Shown here: piece after piece, positions 38,788-47,129 of the stretch
Layout: every line of letters begins with the position of its first letter
Numbering within the stretch: position 1 is the first letter of the stretch
Assembly (NCBI RefSeq): GCF_001636055.1
Contig: NZ_CP011789.1
Span: 1,860,001 to 1,924,000 of the forward strand
From: Pseudomonas putida
GTDB lineage: Bacteria; Pseudomonadota; Gammaproteobacteria; Pseudomonadales; Pseudomonadaceae
DNA length: 64,000 bases
Reading direction: 5' to 3'
The notes under the pieces: model-generated
Told to the model about the DNA's origin: nothing
The model's input: only the letters and a program-made list of their open reading frames with translations
The model's database searches: none
Made by a program: the position numbers and the translations under genes

Positions 38788-39510
38788 ATGAATACCTTGT
38801 CGAAGACGGCTGTGTCGCTGCTGCTGGCCTCCAGCCTGCTGAACGGGTGCGCCACCCACAGTGATGGCAGCGCCCCCCTCAATCAACGGACCTGGCCGGT
38901 CTGCAGCCTGCTCGGCGGGCTGGTCGGTGGCGGTCTGGGCGCGATCGAAAGCTCCAGCTGGGCGACCGGTGCCGGTGTTGCCGGAGCCATCGCCGGTGGC
39001 CTGATCTGTTACGCCCAGGATGGTGACGAAGATGGCGATGGTGTGTTCGACCGTCGTGATCGCTGCCCGGACACCCCCAAAGGTACGGCAGTCGACCACA
39101 TGGGCTGCCCGCTCCCGCAGTATCCGCCTTCGACGCCCAAACCCGAGGCCCCAGCACCTGCGCCTGAGGTGATCACCCTCGACGATCAAGGCCAGGTGCT
39201 GTTTGCGTTCGACTCCGCACAGCTGTCGGCCCCAGCCCAACAGCGCCTGCAAGCGCTGTTGCCGAAACTTGGCGACCCCAGCGTGACGGCCATCAGGGTG
39301 ATCGGACATACCGATAGCGTAGGCGCCGACCACTACAACCAGGGCCTGTCCGAACGCCGCGCGGCCAGTGTTGCGCAGTACTTGATCGGGCAAGGGCTAT
39401 CGCCGGCCAAGGTGACCAGTCAAGGTCGCGGTGAAAGCGAGCCGGTGGCCGACAACGACACCGACGAAGGGCGAGCGCAGAACCGACGGGTGGAACTGCA
39501 CCTGAACTGA
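38788..39510 (+). CDS. OmpA family lipoprotein with thrombospondin-3 repeat (copy 2)
   Basis: A 240-residue paralogue of the preceding gene with the same order: lipobox NGC (Cys21), glycine-rich segment containing the identical GAIESSSWA, type-3 repeat DGDEDGDGVFDRRDRCPDTP, and OmpA domain (TDSVGADHYNQGLSERRAASV, GRAQNRRVEL). A Pro-rich linker (STPKPEAPAPAPEV) replaces the Val/Glu linker of copy 1. The identical short blocks with diverged linkers point to an old tandem duplication. Confidence 0.9.
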   Translation: MNTLSKTAVSLLLASSLLNGCATHSDGSAPLNQRTWPVCSLLGGLVGGGLGAIESSSWATGAGVAGAIAGGLICYAQDGDEDGDGVFDRRDRCPDTPKGTAVDHMGCPLPQYPPSTPKPEAPAPAPEVITLDDQGQVLFAFDSAQLSAPAQQRLQALLPKLGDPSVTAIRVIGHTDSVGADHYNQGLSERRAASVAQYLIGQGLSPAKVTSQGRGESEPVADNDTDEGRAQNRRVELHLN

Positions 39511-39544
39511 ATCGCCTCTGGCGCGCGCCCTGGCGCGGCGGTAC

Positions 39545-39588
39545 TGTTGTGCGCACGGCCCGCTCGAACGGGCCGCGCGCGCATAACA
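39545..39588 (+). terminator. Hairpin after OmpA copy 2
   Basis: Core stem CGGCCCG (39556-39562) / CGGGCCG (39569-39575) with a six-base loop. The outer TGTT-GTGCGC and GCGCGC-ATAACA extend it. It probably ends the OmpA-family transcript. Confidence 0.55.
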
Positions 39589-39619
39589 AAGACAGTACAA
39601 GACAGTCGGGGGGCGGGGT

Positions 39620-39895
39620 ATGAAGTTCATCCTGGGCCTGGGCAAGGCCCTGACGGTGGTTTTCTGGTGGGTGGTGCTGGTCAATCTGTTGATGCCGCAA
39701 CCCCTGCCGTTCAATCTGCTGATCAATGCGGCAGGCATCATGCTGCTGGGCTTGCATGTGCTGGAGGTGTTGTTCTTCAACGCCAGCCTGCGCGGGCGCA
39801 GCCATCGCTGGTTCGATCGCTTGCAGATCCTGCTGACCGGCATCTTCCATGTCATGTCCATTCCCCGTCCGCAGGAGGCTTCGCGCCATGCGTAA
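39620..39895 (+). CDS. DUF1145 small inner-membrane protein
   Basis: A 91-residue protein with two or three hydrophobic helices (about 5-25, 30-52 and 65-80), beginning MKFILGLGKALTVVFWWVVLVN. The pattern matches the DUF1145 family. Its stop overlaps the start of the collagen-like gene by eight bases, so the two are coupled. The role is unknown. Confidence 0.8.
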   Translation: MKFILGLGKALTVVFWWVVLVNLLMPQPLPFNLLINAAGIMLLGLHVLEVLFFNASLRGRSHRWFDRLQILLTGIFHVMSIPRPQEASRHA

Positions 39896-40646
39896 GTTGA
39901 TGTTGCTGGCCGCGCTGGCCACCCCGCTGGCCCAGGCCGAGAGTCTCGAAGTCGCTGCCCATTCGATGCTGCGCCTGCCGAACAAGGCGTCCAGCGTGCA
40001 CCTGGAGCGCGTGCAGGTGGCCGATTCGGCGACCTTGCTGCTGCCCGCCACGCTCACCACATTGAAGATCGACCACCTCGAACTGGGCCGTGACGCGCGC
40101 ATCGCCATCGCCCCGGCGCAAAGCGCCTTGAGCATTGAAGCGAGCAGTGCCGTGCTGGGTGTCGGCAGTGAAATCAGCGCGCCTGGGGCACCGGGCAGCT
40201 ACGAGCGTGCGGCGCGTCCCGGTCGTGACCTCGACTTGCGCCTGCAAACGCTGGAGGCCGAGCAGCTGTCGATCGACGCCCGTGGCGGCGCCGGGGCACC
40301 GGGCTATGCCGGCCTCGATGGCGGCAATGGCACGGCCGGAGGGTGTACCTGGGGCACCGCCAGCCGTGGCGCGAACGGTGACAACGGGGGCAATGGGCAT
40401 GACGGCGCAGCCGGAGGCCGGATTCGCCTGGCCCTGCCGGCAGACTTCCCGCAGGAGCGTATCCAGGTACGCCTCGATGGTGGTGCACCGGGCAAGCCGG
40501 GCGCTGCCGGCAAGGCCGGGCAGGGTGGTGCGAGCAAGGGGTGCCTGGTGTATCGCACCGAGGCCGGTGCCAACGGTCGTCCGGGCCTGCCAGGGCAACC
40601 GGGGCTTGCCGGTACCGCGGGGGAGTTGATTCTGCAGCGGCTTTGA
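39888..40646 (+). CDS. Exported collagen-like protein
   Basis: A 252-residue protein with a clear signal peptide (MRKLMLLAALATPLAQAES). An N-terminal beta-rich part (20-95) precedes several Gly-x-y collagen-like runs: GGAGAPGYAGLDGGNGTAGG, GANGDNGGNGHDGAAGG, GAPGKPGAAGKAGQGG and GRPGLPGQPGLAGTAG. Two single cysteines (in GGCTWG and KGCLVY) could form one disulfide. AGGAGG lies ten bases before the ATG at 39888. It may be a surface or periplasmic structural protein; the ligand is unknown. Confidence 0.78.
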   Translation: MRKLMLLAALATPLAQAESLEVAAHSMLRLPNKASSVHLERVQVADSATLLLPATLTTLKIDHLELGRDARIAIAPAQSALSIEASSAVLGVGSEISAPGAPGSYERAARPGRDLDLRLQTLEAEQLSIDARGGAGAPGYAGLDGGNGTAGGCTWGTASRGANGDNGGNGHDGAAGGRIRLALPADFPQERIQVRLDGGAPGKPGAAGKAGQGGASKGCLVYRTEAGANGRPGLPGQPGLAGTAGELILQRL

Positions 40647-40650
40647 CGGG

Positions 40651-40703
40651 GAGCGCGTTGCGCTCTCAAGCGTTTGCGATCCCAGGGGCCGCGTTGCGGC
40701 CCC
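40651..40703. terminator. Two hairpins between convergent collagen-like and CopD genes
   Basis: GAGCGC-GTT-GCGCTC (40651-40665) and GGGGCCGC-GTT-GCGGCCCC (40685-40703) share the same GTT loop. Neither has a T-run. They lie between convergent stop codons and are likely 3' ends for both genes. Confidence 0.6.
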
Positions 40704-40715
40704 GAGTCAATGACT

Positions 40716-41180
40716 TCAGAACATGACGCGAGCGCTGGCCACTGCCACCACGGCAATGCCCAGCAGCAGGTTGATCCCCACCATCCGTCGGATCCTGCCC
40801 AGCACCCCGGCACCCGCCGGCCAGTCCTCGGCCTGCACCGCAGCGCGCAGTTCCGGCAGCAGCAGCGCCTGCACGCGCAGGAACAAGGCAAACATCACGA
40901 TCCCGCCGCCCATCATCAGTTGTACATAGCGGGGCGCGGTCTCGAAGCCGGAAAATCGCATGTGCAACATGCCGATACCACTTATCGCCAGCACCGCTAT
41001 CGCCAGCCAGACCCATCCGAAGAAGCGTCGGAATACTTCCACCCACAGCCGCAGCCGCGCGGGCCCTTCCAGCGCTGCGACCGTTGCCGGGCGCAGTACC
41101 AGCCAGGCGAAGAACATCCCGCCAACCCAGACAAGGGCGGCCAGGACATGCAGTGTGTAGGGCAGGGCAAAGGCAAGCAT
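40716..41180 (-). CDS. CopD family membrane protein
   Basis: A 154-residue protein with four hydrophobic spans, beginning MLAFALPYTLHVLAALVWVGGMFFAWLVLRP. The conserved His near residue 11 and HMRFSGF in the second loop are typical of the CopD/DUF2269 type, which may bind haem or copper. The ATG at 41178-41180 is preferred because GGAG lies 7 bases upstream; two earlier ATGs lack a site. It is not next to copper genes, so a role in copper is not supported by context. Confidence 0.78.
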   Translation of the reverse strand: MLAFALPYTLHVLAALVWVGGMFFAWLVLRPATVAALEGPARLRLWVEVFRRFFGWVWLAIAVLAISGIGMLHMRFSGFETAPRYVQLMMGGGIVMFALFLRVQALLLPELRAAVQAEDWPAGAGVLGRIRRMVGINLLLGIAVVAVASARVMF

Positions 41181-41278
41181 CCGGATCTCCATGCGGCACA
41201 AAGGGCAATAGCGGGGTATGATAGCCGCCCCATGCGAAACACTGAAAATATATCCAGCCCTTCGGGCGCCCGCAGACC

Positions 41279-43423
41279 ATGATCAGCAACGAACTCAAAG
41301 CCACCATCCAGGGCGCCTATTCGCGGTTTCTCGAAGCCAAGAGCCTCAAGCCGCGTTACGGCCAGCGCCTGATGATCGCCGAAGTGGCCAAGGTACTCGG
41401 CGACATCGCCTGCGATGATGAAGGTCGCCGGGCCGGCGAACCTGCCGTGGTTGCGGTCGAGGCCGGCACCGGTACCGGCAAGACGGTCGCCTACAGCCTC
41501 GCCGCGATTCCCGCCGCCAAGGCCGCCGGCAAGCGCCTGGTGATCGCCACCGCCACCGTCGCCCTGCAGGAGCAGATCGTCTTCAAGGACCTGCCCGACC
41601 TGATGCGCAACAGCGGCCTGAACTTCAGCTTCGCTCTGGCCAAAGGGCGTGGGCGCTACCTGTGCCTGTCCAAGCTCGACGTGCTGCTGCAGGAGGGCCA
41701 CGCCCAGTCGGCGACCGCCCAGCTGTTCGAAGAAGAAGGCTTCCACATCGAAGTCGACGAGCGCAGCCAGAAGCTGTTCAACAGCATGATCGAGAAACTT
41801 GCCGGCAATCGCTGGGACGGCGACCGCGACAGTTGGTCGGAAACCCTCGAGGACCAGGACTGGGCGCGCCTGACCACCGACCACAGCCAGTGCACCGGCC
41901 GACATTGCCCGAACTTCCAGCAGTGCGTGTTCTACAAGGCGCGCGAAGGCATGGGCAAGGTCGATGTGATCGTCACCAACCACGACATGGTCCTGGCCGA
42001 CCTGGCCCTGGGCGGTGGCGCGGTACTGCCCGACCCGCGCGACACGATGTACGTGTTCGACGAAGGCCATCACCTGCCAGACAAGGCCATCGGCCATTTC
42101 GCCCATTATTCGCGGCTGCGCTCCACGGCCGACTGGCTGGAGCAGACGGCCAAGAACCTCACCAAGCTGTTGGCCCAGCACCCGTTGCCAGGCGACCTGG
42201 GCAAGCTGATCGAGCAGGTGCCGGAGCTGGCGCGGGAAATCCGCACCCAGCAGCAGTTCATGTTCACCCTGTGCGAACAGGTTGCCGATTTCCGGCCCGG
42301 TGAAGACATGGAAGGGCGTGATCGTCCGCGCTACCGCTTCGAGGGGGGCGTCGTGCCGGAGCAGATCCGCGAGGTCGGCATCGAGCTGAAAAAGGGCTTC
42401 GCCCGCCTCAACGATCTGTTCACCCGGCTTGCCGACCTGTTAAAGGAAGGCATGGACGGTGAGGTCAATATCGGCATCGCCAGCCACCAGGCTGAAGAGT
42501 GGTACCCGCTGTTTGGCAGCCTGGTCACCCGTGCCCAGGGCAACTGGGAGCTGTGGACCGCCTTCACCGCCGAAGACCCTGAAGACAGCCCGCCCATGGC
42601 GCGTTGGCTGACACTGGCCGAAAGTGGGGCGCTGTTCGACATCGAGGTCAACGCCAGCCCGATTCTCGCCGCCGAAATGCTGCGCCGCAGCCTGTGGAGC
42701 GTTGCCCATGGTGCGCTGGTCACTTCGGCGACCCTGACTGCGCTGGGCAAGTTCGACCGCTTCCGCATGCGCTCCGGGCTGCCGCGTGATGCGGTGACCT
42801 GCGTCGTGCCCAGCCCATTCGTGCATGGCGATGCCGGCTTGCTGCGGGTGCCCGACCTGGGTGCCGACCCGCGCGATGCGGCGGGCCATACTGCGGCGAT
42901 CATCCGCGAATTGCCGAACATCGTCGAAGACGCCCGTGGCGCGCTGGTGCTGTTCTCTTCGCGCAAGCAGATGCAGGACGTGTTCGATGGCCTGGACCGC
43001 GACTGGCGCAAGCTGGTGCTGATCCAGGGCAACCTGTCCAAGCAGGAGACGCTGAACAAGCACAAGGCCCGGGTCGATGACGGTCAGCACAGCGTGTTGT
43101 TTGGCCTGGCCAGTTTCGCCGAGGGTGTCGACCTGCCAGGTGCTTATTGCGAGCACGTGGTCATCGCCAAGATTCCGTTCGCCGTGCCAGACGACCCTGT
43201 CGAGGCGGCCCTGGCGGAGTGGATCGAGGCGCGTGGCGGTAACCCGTTCATGGAAATCGCCGTGCCCGACGCCTCCCTGCGCCTGATCCAGGCCTGCGGT
43301 CGTCTGCTGCGTACCGAGCAGGACCGGGGTGTCATCACCTTGCTCGATCGACGGCTGGTCACCCAACGCTACGGCAAGGCTATTCTCAATGCGCTGCCGC
43401 CCTTCCGGCGGGAGATCCAGTAA
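41279..43423 (+). CDS. dinG: ATP-dependent DNA helicase DinG
   Basis: A 714-residue XPD-like superfamily 2 helicase with an Fe-S cluster that unwinds D-loops, R-loops and forks. Walker A is EAGTGTGKT (61-69). The cluster cysteines are one in GRYLCLSK and three in CTGRHCPNFQQC, with the E. coli DinG spacing. The DEAH-type box is VFDEGHHL and motif VI QACGRLLRTEQD. No LexA box is obvious in the short upstream gap shared with the divergent CopD gene. Confidence 0.95.
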   Translation: MISNELKATIQGAYSRFLEAKSLKPRYGQRLMIAEVAKVLGDIACDDEGRRAGEPAVVAVEAGTGTGKTVAYSLAAIPAAKAAGKRLVIATATVALQEQIVFKDLPDLMRNSGLNFSFALAKGRGRYLCLSKLDVLLQEGHAQSATAQLFEEEGFHIEVDERSQKLFNSMIEKLAGNRWDGDRDSWSETLEDQDWARLTTDHSQCTGRHCPNFQQCVFYKAREGMGKVDVIVTNHDMVLADLALGGGAVLPDPRDTMYVFDEGHHLPDKAIGHFAHYSRLRSTADWLEQTAKNLTKLLAQHPLPGDLGKLIEQVPELAREIRTQQQFMFTLCEQVADFRPGEDMEGRDRPRYRFEGGVVPEQIREVGIELKKGFARLNDLFTRLADLLKEGMDGEVNIGIASHQAEEWYPLFGSLVTRAQGNWELWTAFTAEDPEDSPPMARWLTLAESGALFDIEVNASPILAAEMLRRSLWSVAHGALVTSATLTALGKFDRFRMRSGLPRDAVTCVVPSPFVHGDAGLLRVPDLGADPRDAAGHTAAIIRELPNIVEDARGALVLFSSRKQMQDVFDGLDRDWRKLVLIQGNLSKQETLNKHKARVDDGQHSVLFGLASFAEGVDLPGAYCEHVVIAKIPFAVPDDPVEAALAEWIEARGGNPFMEIAVPDASLRLIQACGRLLRTEQDRGVITLLDRRLVTQRYGKAILNALPPFRREIQ

Positions 43424-43501
43424 CGGCCGGAGCATGATGCCTGGCCCGTTGTCCATGACTCGACCAGGTCCACGAGGGCCTTGAAGGAGAGCCACGTCCA
43501 C

Positions 43502-45739
43502 ATGATCCGCCGTACCTTGCCCGTCGTTTTCACCTTGTTGTTCAGTACCCCGTTGCTGGCAGCCCAGCAGACGTTGTTCAGCTTCGTACGCCCGAGTTCG
43601 GTCGTCACCGTGACCACCGAAGACACGGGGATGCCGCAGTACAACGCGGAGCAAACAGCCGAAGGCGAAGTGCTGCGGCGCGTGGTATTCAACCCGGTGG
43701 AGCGTCCGACCTTGCGCCTCAGCCCGCAGGCAGGGACCTGGGACTGGTCGACAGGGCAGTTTCTGACGCTACGCCTGCAAAGTGCGATGGACTGGGCCTT
43801 GACCGTGGATGTCACGCTGCTGGGCAGCGATGGGCGTACGCTCACCAGCCGCATCGACCTGCCAGCGGGCCCGGCGCAGACGGTGATGGTGCCGCTCAAG
43901 GCCAGTTCTCCGTTGAGTCAGGGCATGCGTGCCGGTCCGCCGATGCCTTGGACGTACGAAGGGCAACGCGTGCTGTTGACCAGCAGCGCGGGCGAGATAG
44001 ATCTCAAACAGGTGGTTTCGATCAGCCTGAGCATTCCCCGACCCAAGGTCGCGCAGAACCTGCTGATCGAAAAGGTCGGGATACAGGATGATGACCAGGC
44101 ATACCGGGCGGCCTACGGCGATTTGATCGATGCCTATGGCCAGTCCACCCGAGGCCGCTGGCCGGAAAAAATCGTCAACGATGAGCAACTCAAGGCCGCC
44201 GATGCCCGTGAGCGCCAGCAGCTCAAGGCCTGGCTGGCCGAGCGCGACAAGCAGAAACTGGACACGTACGGCGGCCTGGTGGCCGGACCAACCTTCGAAG
44301 CCACCGGCTTCTTCCGCACTGAAAAGCGCGACGGCCGCTGGTTCCTGGTGACCCCGCAGGGGCACCCGTTCTACTCGCTGGGCGTCAACGCGGTGGCCGC
44401 CGATGGCGGGCGCACTTACGTCGCGGGCCGAGAATCGATGTTCAAAGGGTTGCCTGGGGAGGGCGACCCGCTCGCGGCGTTCTATGGCCAAGGCAACAAT
44501 AACGACGGTAATGCGTCTTCCCTAGGGCGTGGCTTCAAGCAAGGGCGTTGGTATGACTTCTATGCTGCGAACCTGCAGCGCACCTATGCCAAGCCCTGCG
44601 CCCCCGCGCCCGAGGGGCAGCCTCTGGTGGACTGCCCGGCCGCCGGTGTCGATGCCGAGCGCTGGCAGGTGCACAGCCTCGATCGTTTGCAGGCCTGGGG
44701 GTTCAACACCCTGGGTAACTGGAGCGATCCGGCCCTGAGCCAGGCCAGGCGCATGCCGTACACCCTGCCGCTGTCGATCGTCGGTGACTATGCCAGTATC
44801 AGCACCGGCATGGACTGGTGGGGGCGCATGCCCGACCCGTTCGACCCGCGATTTGCCATGGCTACAGAACGTGCGGTGGCCATTGCCGCGCGGGATCATC
44901 GCGACGACCCGTGGCTGATCGGTTATTTCGCTGACAACGAACTGGCCTGGGCGGCGCCGGGCGATGATCCCAAGGCGCGGTATGGCCTGGCTTATGGCAC
45001 CTTGCGCCTGACCACCGATGTGCCGGCCAAGCGCGCCTTCCTCAAGCAGTTGCGTGACAAGTACCGAAACCAGGAGGGGCTGTCGAAGGCTTGGGGTATC
45101 GAACTGAAAGCCTGGGAGCTCATGGAGGACCCCGGTTTCGAGGCGCCACTGCCCAACCCTGAGCACCCGGAAATCGAGCGTGACTATCAGTACTTCCAGC
45201 AGGTGTTCGCACAGACCTACTTCAAGACCATCTCCGATGCGCTGAAATGGCATGCGCCCAACCATTTGTTGCTGGGTGGACGCTACGCCATCAGTACACC
45301 TGAGGCAGTGAAGGCCTGTGCCGAGTTCTGCGATGTGCTCAGCTTCAACTTCTATACCCTCAAGCCCGAGGACGGCTACGACTTCGCCCGGTTGGCCGAG
45401 CTGGACAAGCCGGTGCTGGTCTCGGAGTTCCAGTTCGGCTCCCGTGACCGTGGCCCGTTCTGGCCAGGGCCGCTCGAGGTCGCGCGTGAAGAGGACCGTG
45501 GGCCTGCCTACGGCAATTTCCTCAAGGCAGCCCTGGCTCAACCGATGATCGTGGGTGCTCACTGGTTCCAATACCTCGACCAGCCAGCCAGCGGGCGTTT
45601 GCTCGACGGGGAGAATGGGCATCTGGGCCTGGTCGGTATCACCGACGTGGCCTATCCGGGGTTTGTCGAGGCGGTAAGGCGGAGCAACCAGCAGGCATTG
45701 GAGCAATTGCGCAGGGGGCTCGAGGTCAAGGCGCCCTGA
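43502..45739 (+). CDS. Exported GH50 agarase-like glycoside hydrolase
   Basis: A 745-residue protein with a signal peptide (MIRRTLPVVFTLLFSTPLLA), an N-terminal beta-sandwich (about 30-200) and a TIM-barrel catalytic part. The run GFFRTEKRDGRWFLVTPQGHPFYSLGVN is characteristic of GH50 beta-agarases. Candidate acid/base Glu480 lies in GYFADNELAW and nucleophile Glu642 in VSEFQFG. The ATG at 43502 follows a GAAGGAGAG site; an upstream TTG is less likely. No other agar genes are near, so the natural substrate may be another galactan or an own exopolysaccharide. Confidence 0.82.
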   Translation: MIRRTLPVVFTLLFSTPLLAAQQTLFSFVRPSSVVTVTTEDTGMPQYNAEQTAEGEVLRRVVFNPVERPTLRLSPQAGTWDWSTGQFLTLRLQSAMDWALTVDVTLLGSDGRTLTSRIDLPAGPAQTVMVPLKASSPLSQGMRAGPPMPWTYEGQRVLLTSSAGEIDLKQVVSISLSIPRPKVAQNLLIEKVGIQDDDQAYRAAYGDLIDAYGQSTRGRWPEKIVNDEQLKAADARERQQLKAWLAERDKQKLDTYGGLVAGPTFEATGFFRTEKRDGRWFLVTPQGHPFYSLGVNAVAADGGRTYVAGRESMFKGLPGEGDPLAAFYGQGNNNDGNASSLGRGFKQGRWYDFYAANLQRTYAKPCAPAPEGQPLVDCPAAGVDAERWQVHSLDRLQAWGFNTLGNWSDPALSQARRMPYTLPLSIVGDYASISTGMDWWGRMPDPFDPRFAMATERAVAIAARDHRDDPWLIGYFADNELAWAAPGDDPKARYGLAYGTLRLTTDVPAKRAFLKQLRDKYRNQEGLSKAWGIELKAWELMEDPGFEAPLPNPEHPEIERDYQYFQQVFAQTYFKTISDALKWHAPNHLLLGGRYAISTPEAVKACAEFCDVLSFNFYTLKPEDGYDFARLAELDKPVLVSEFQFGSRDRGPFWPGPLEVAREEDRGPAYGNFLKAALAQPMIVGAHWFQYLDQPASGRLLDGENGHLGLVGITDVAYPGFVEAVRRSNQQALEQLRRGLEVKAP

Positions 45740-45756
45740 GCACAGCAGTTGGGTTC

Positions 45757-45772
45757 CGGCCAGTACTGGCCG
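45757..45772. repeat. 16-bp perfect palindrome
   Basis: CGGCCAGTACTGGCCG reads the same on both strands, 18 bases past the stop of the glycoside hydrolase gene. Without a loop it is better suited to protein binding than to a hairpin, though a short hairpin is possible. The remaining gap to 45884 carries only a weak inverted repeat, ACCCGCC (45824-45830) / GGCGGGT (45880-45886), the second arm of which covers the GTG start of the next gene. Confidence 0.5.
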
Positions 45773-45884
45773 CCTAACCTCTGGGGTTTTGCTTACAACC
45801 TTCCAGCCACATTCAGTAGGCAAACCCGCCAACTACTGAAACAATGCACGACTTTGTGAGACAGGTCGTACGGAGAGTAGGCGG

Positions 45885-47030
45885 GTGCAGATCCAGGGTC
45901 ACTATGAGCTGAAGTTCGAAGCGGTGCGCGACGCGTTTGCCGCATTGTTCGATGATCCCCAGGAGCGTGGCGCGGCGCTGTGCATCCAGGTTGGTGGCGA
46001 AACCGTCATCGATCTTTGGGCGGGCAGCGCCGACAAGGACGGCCAGCAGGCCTGGCACAGCGATACCATCGCCAACCTGTTTTCCTGCACCAAGACCTTC
46101 ACTGCTGTGACTGCGCTGCAATTGGTGGGCGAGGGCAAGCTGGCCCTGGACGTGCCGGTGACCCGTTATTGGCCGGAGTTTGGCCAGGCGGGCAAGGACG
46201 GCATTACCCTGCGCCAGTTGCTGAGCCATCGCGCCGGCCTGCCGGCAATCCGTGAGTTGTTGCCGGCCGAGGCCCTCTACGACTGGCAGGTCATGGTCGA
46301 CGCCCTAGCGGCCGAAACGCCGTGGTGGACCCCTGGCAGCGAGCATGGCTATGCCGCCATCACCTATGGCTGGCTGATCGGCGAACTGATCCGCCGCGCC
46401 GATGGCCGTGGCCCGGGTGACTCGATCGTCGCCCGCACTGCACGCCCGTTGGGCCTGGATTTTCATGTGGGGCTGGCCGATGAGGAGTTCCACCGCGTGG
46501 CGCATATCGCCCGTGGCAAGGGTAATCCTGGTGATGCCGCAGCCCAGCGTTTGCTGCAGGTCACCATGCGCGAGCCCGAGGCGTTGTCGACCCGCGCCTT
46601 CACCAATCCGCCAGCGATCCTCACCAGCACCAACAAACCCGAGTGGCGACGCATGCAGCAACCGGCTGCCAATGGCCACGGCAATGCCCGCAGCCTGGCG
46701 GGCTTCTATGCCGGCCTGCTCGATGGCAGCCTGCTGGAGTCCGAACTGCTCGATGAACTGACCCGCGAGCATAGCCTTGGGCAGGATCGCACCCTGTTGA
46801 CCCAGACCCGTTTTGGCCTGGGCTGCATGCTCGACCAGCCGGATGTCGCCAACGCCACCTTCGGCCTGGGTGCTCGGGCTTTCGGTCATCCGGGGGCAGG
46901 TGGATCGGTCGGTTTCGCCGACCCCGAGCACGACGTGGCCTTCGGTTTCGTCACCAATACCCTGGGCCCCTACGTATTGATGGACCCCCGTGCGCAGAAA
47001 CTGGTGCGGGTACTGGGTAATTGCCTTTGA
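45885..47030 (+). CDS. Beta-lactamase-fold serine hydrolase (EstB-like)
   Basis: A 381-residue class C beta-lactamase-fold enzyme without a signal peptide, so it is probably a cytosolic esterase or amidase. The catalytic SxxK is S67-C-T-K70 and the second motif Tyr lies at 156 in HGYAAITYGW. A HPGAGGS segment supplies the third-strand motif. GTG is used as start with GGAGAG nine bases before it. The substrate is unknown. Confidence 0.85.
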   Translation: MQIQGHYELKFEAVRDAFAALFDDPQERGAALCIQVGGETVIDLWAGSADKDGQQAWHSDTIANLFSCTKTFTAVTALQLVGEGKLALDVPVTRYWPEFGQAGKDGITLRQLLSHRAGLPAIRELLPAEALYDWQVMVDALAAETPWWTPGSEHGYAAITYGWLIGELIRRADGRGPGDSIVARTARPLGLDFHVGLADEEFHRVAHIARGKGNPGDAAAQRLLQVTMREPEALSTRAFTNPPAILTSTNKPEWRRMQQPAANGHGNARSLAGFYAGLLDGSLLESELLDELTREHSLGQDRTLLTQTRFGLGCMLDQPDVANATFGLGARAFGHPGAGGSVGFADPEHDVAFGFVTNTLGPYVLMDPRAQKLVRVLGNCL

Positions 47031-47129
47031 TCGGGTAATGCGGGTAATGCCCGATTCCTTTGACTATCCTCAATGCCAACGCCTCGTGTGTGTGGGCAAA
47101 ATTTCTTTCTAATTCATGGTGTATCGCTG

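Noticed and set aside
44522..45832. Minus-strand open frame across the glycoside hydrolase gene
   Set aside because: Shadow frame of the GH50-like gene, with no ribosome site or known motif.
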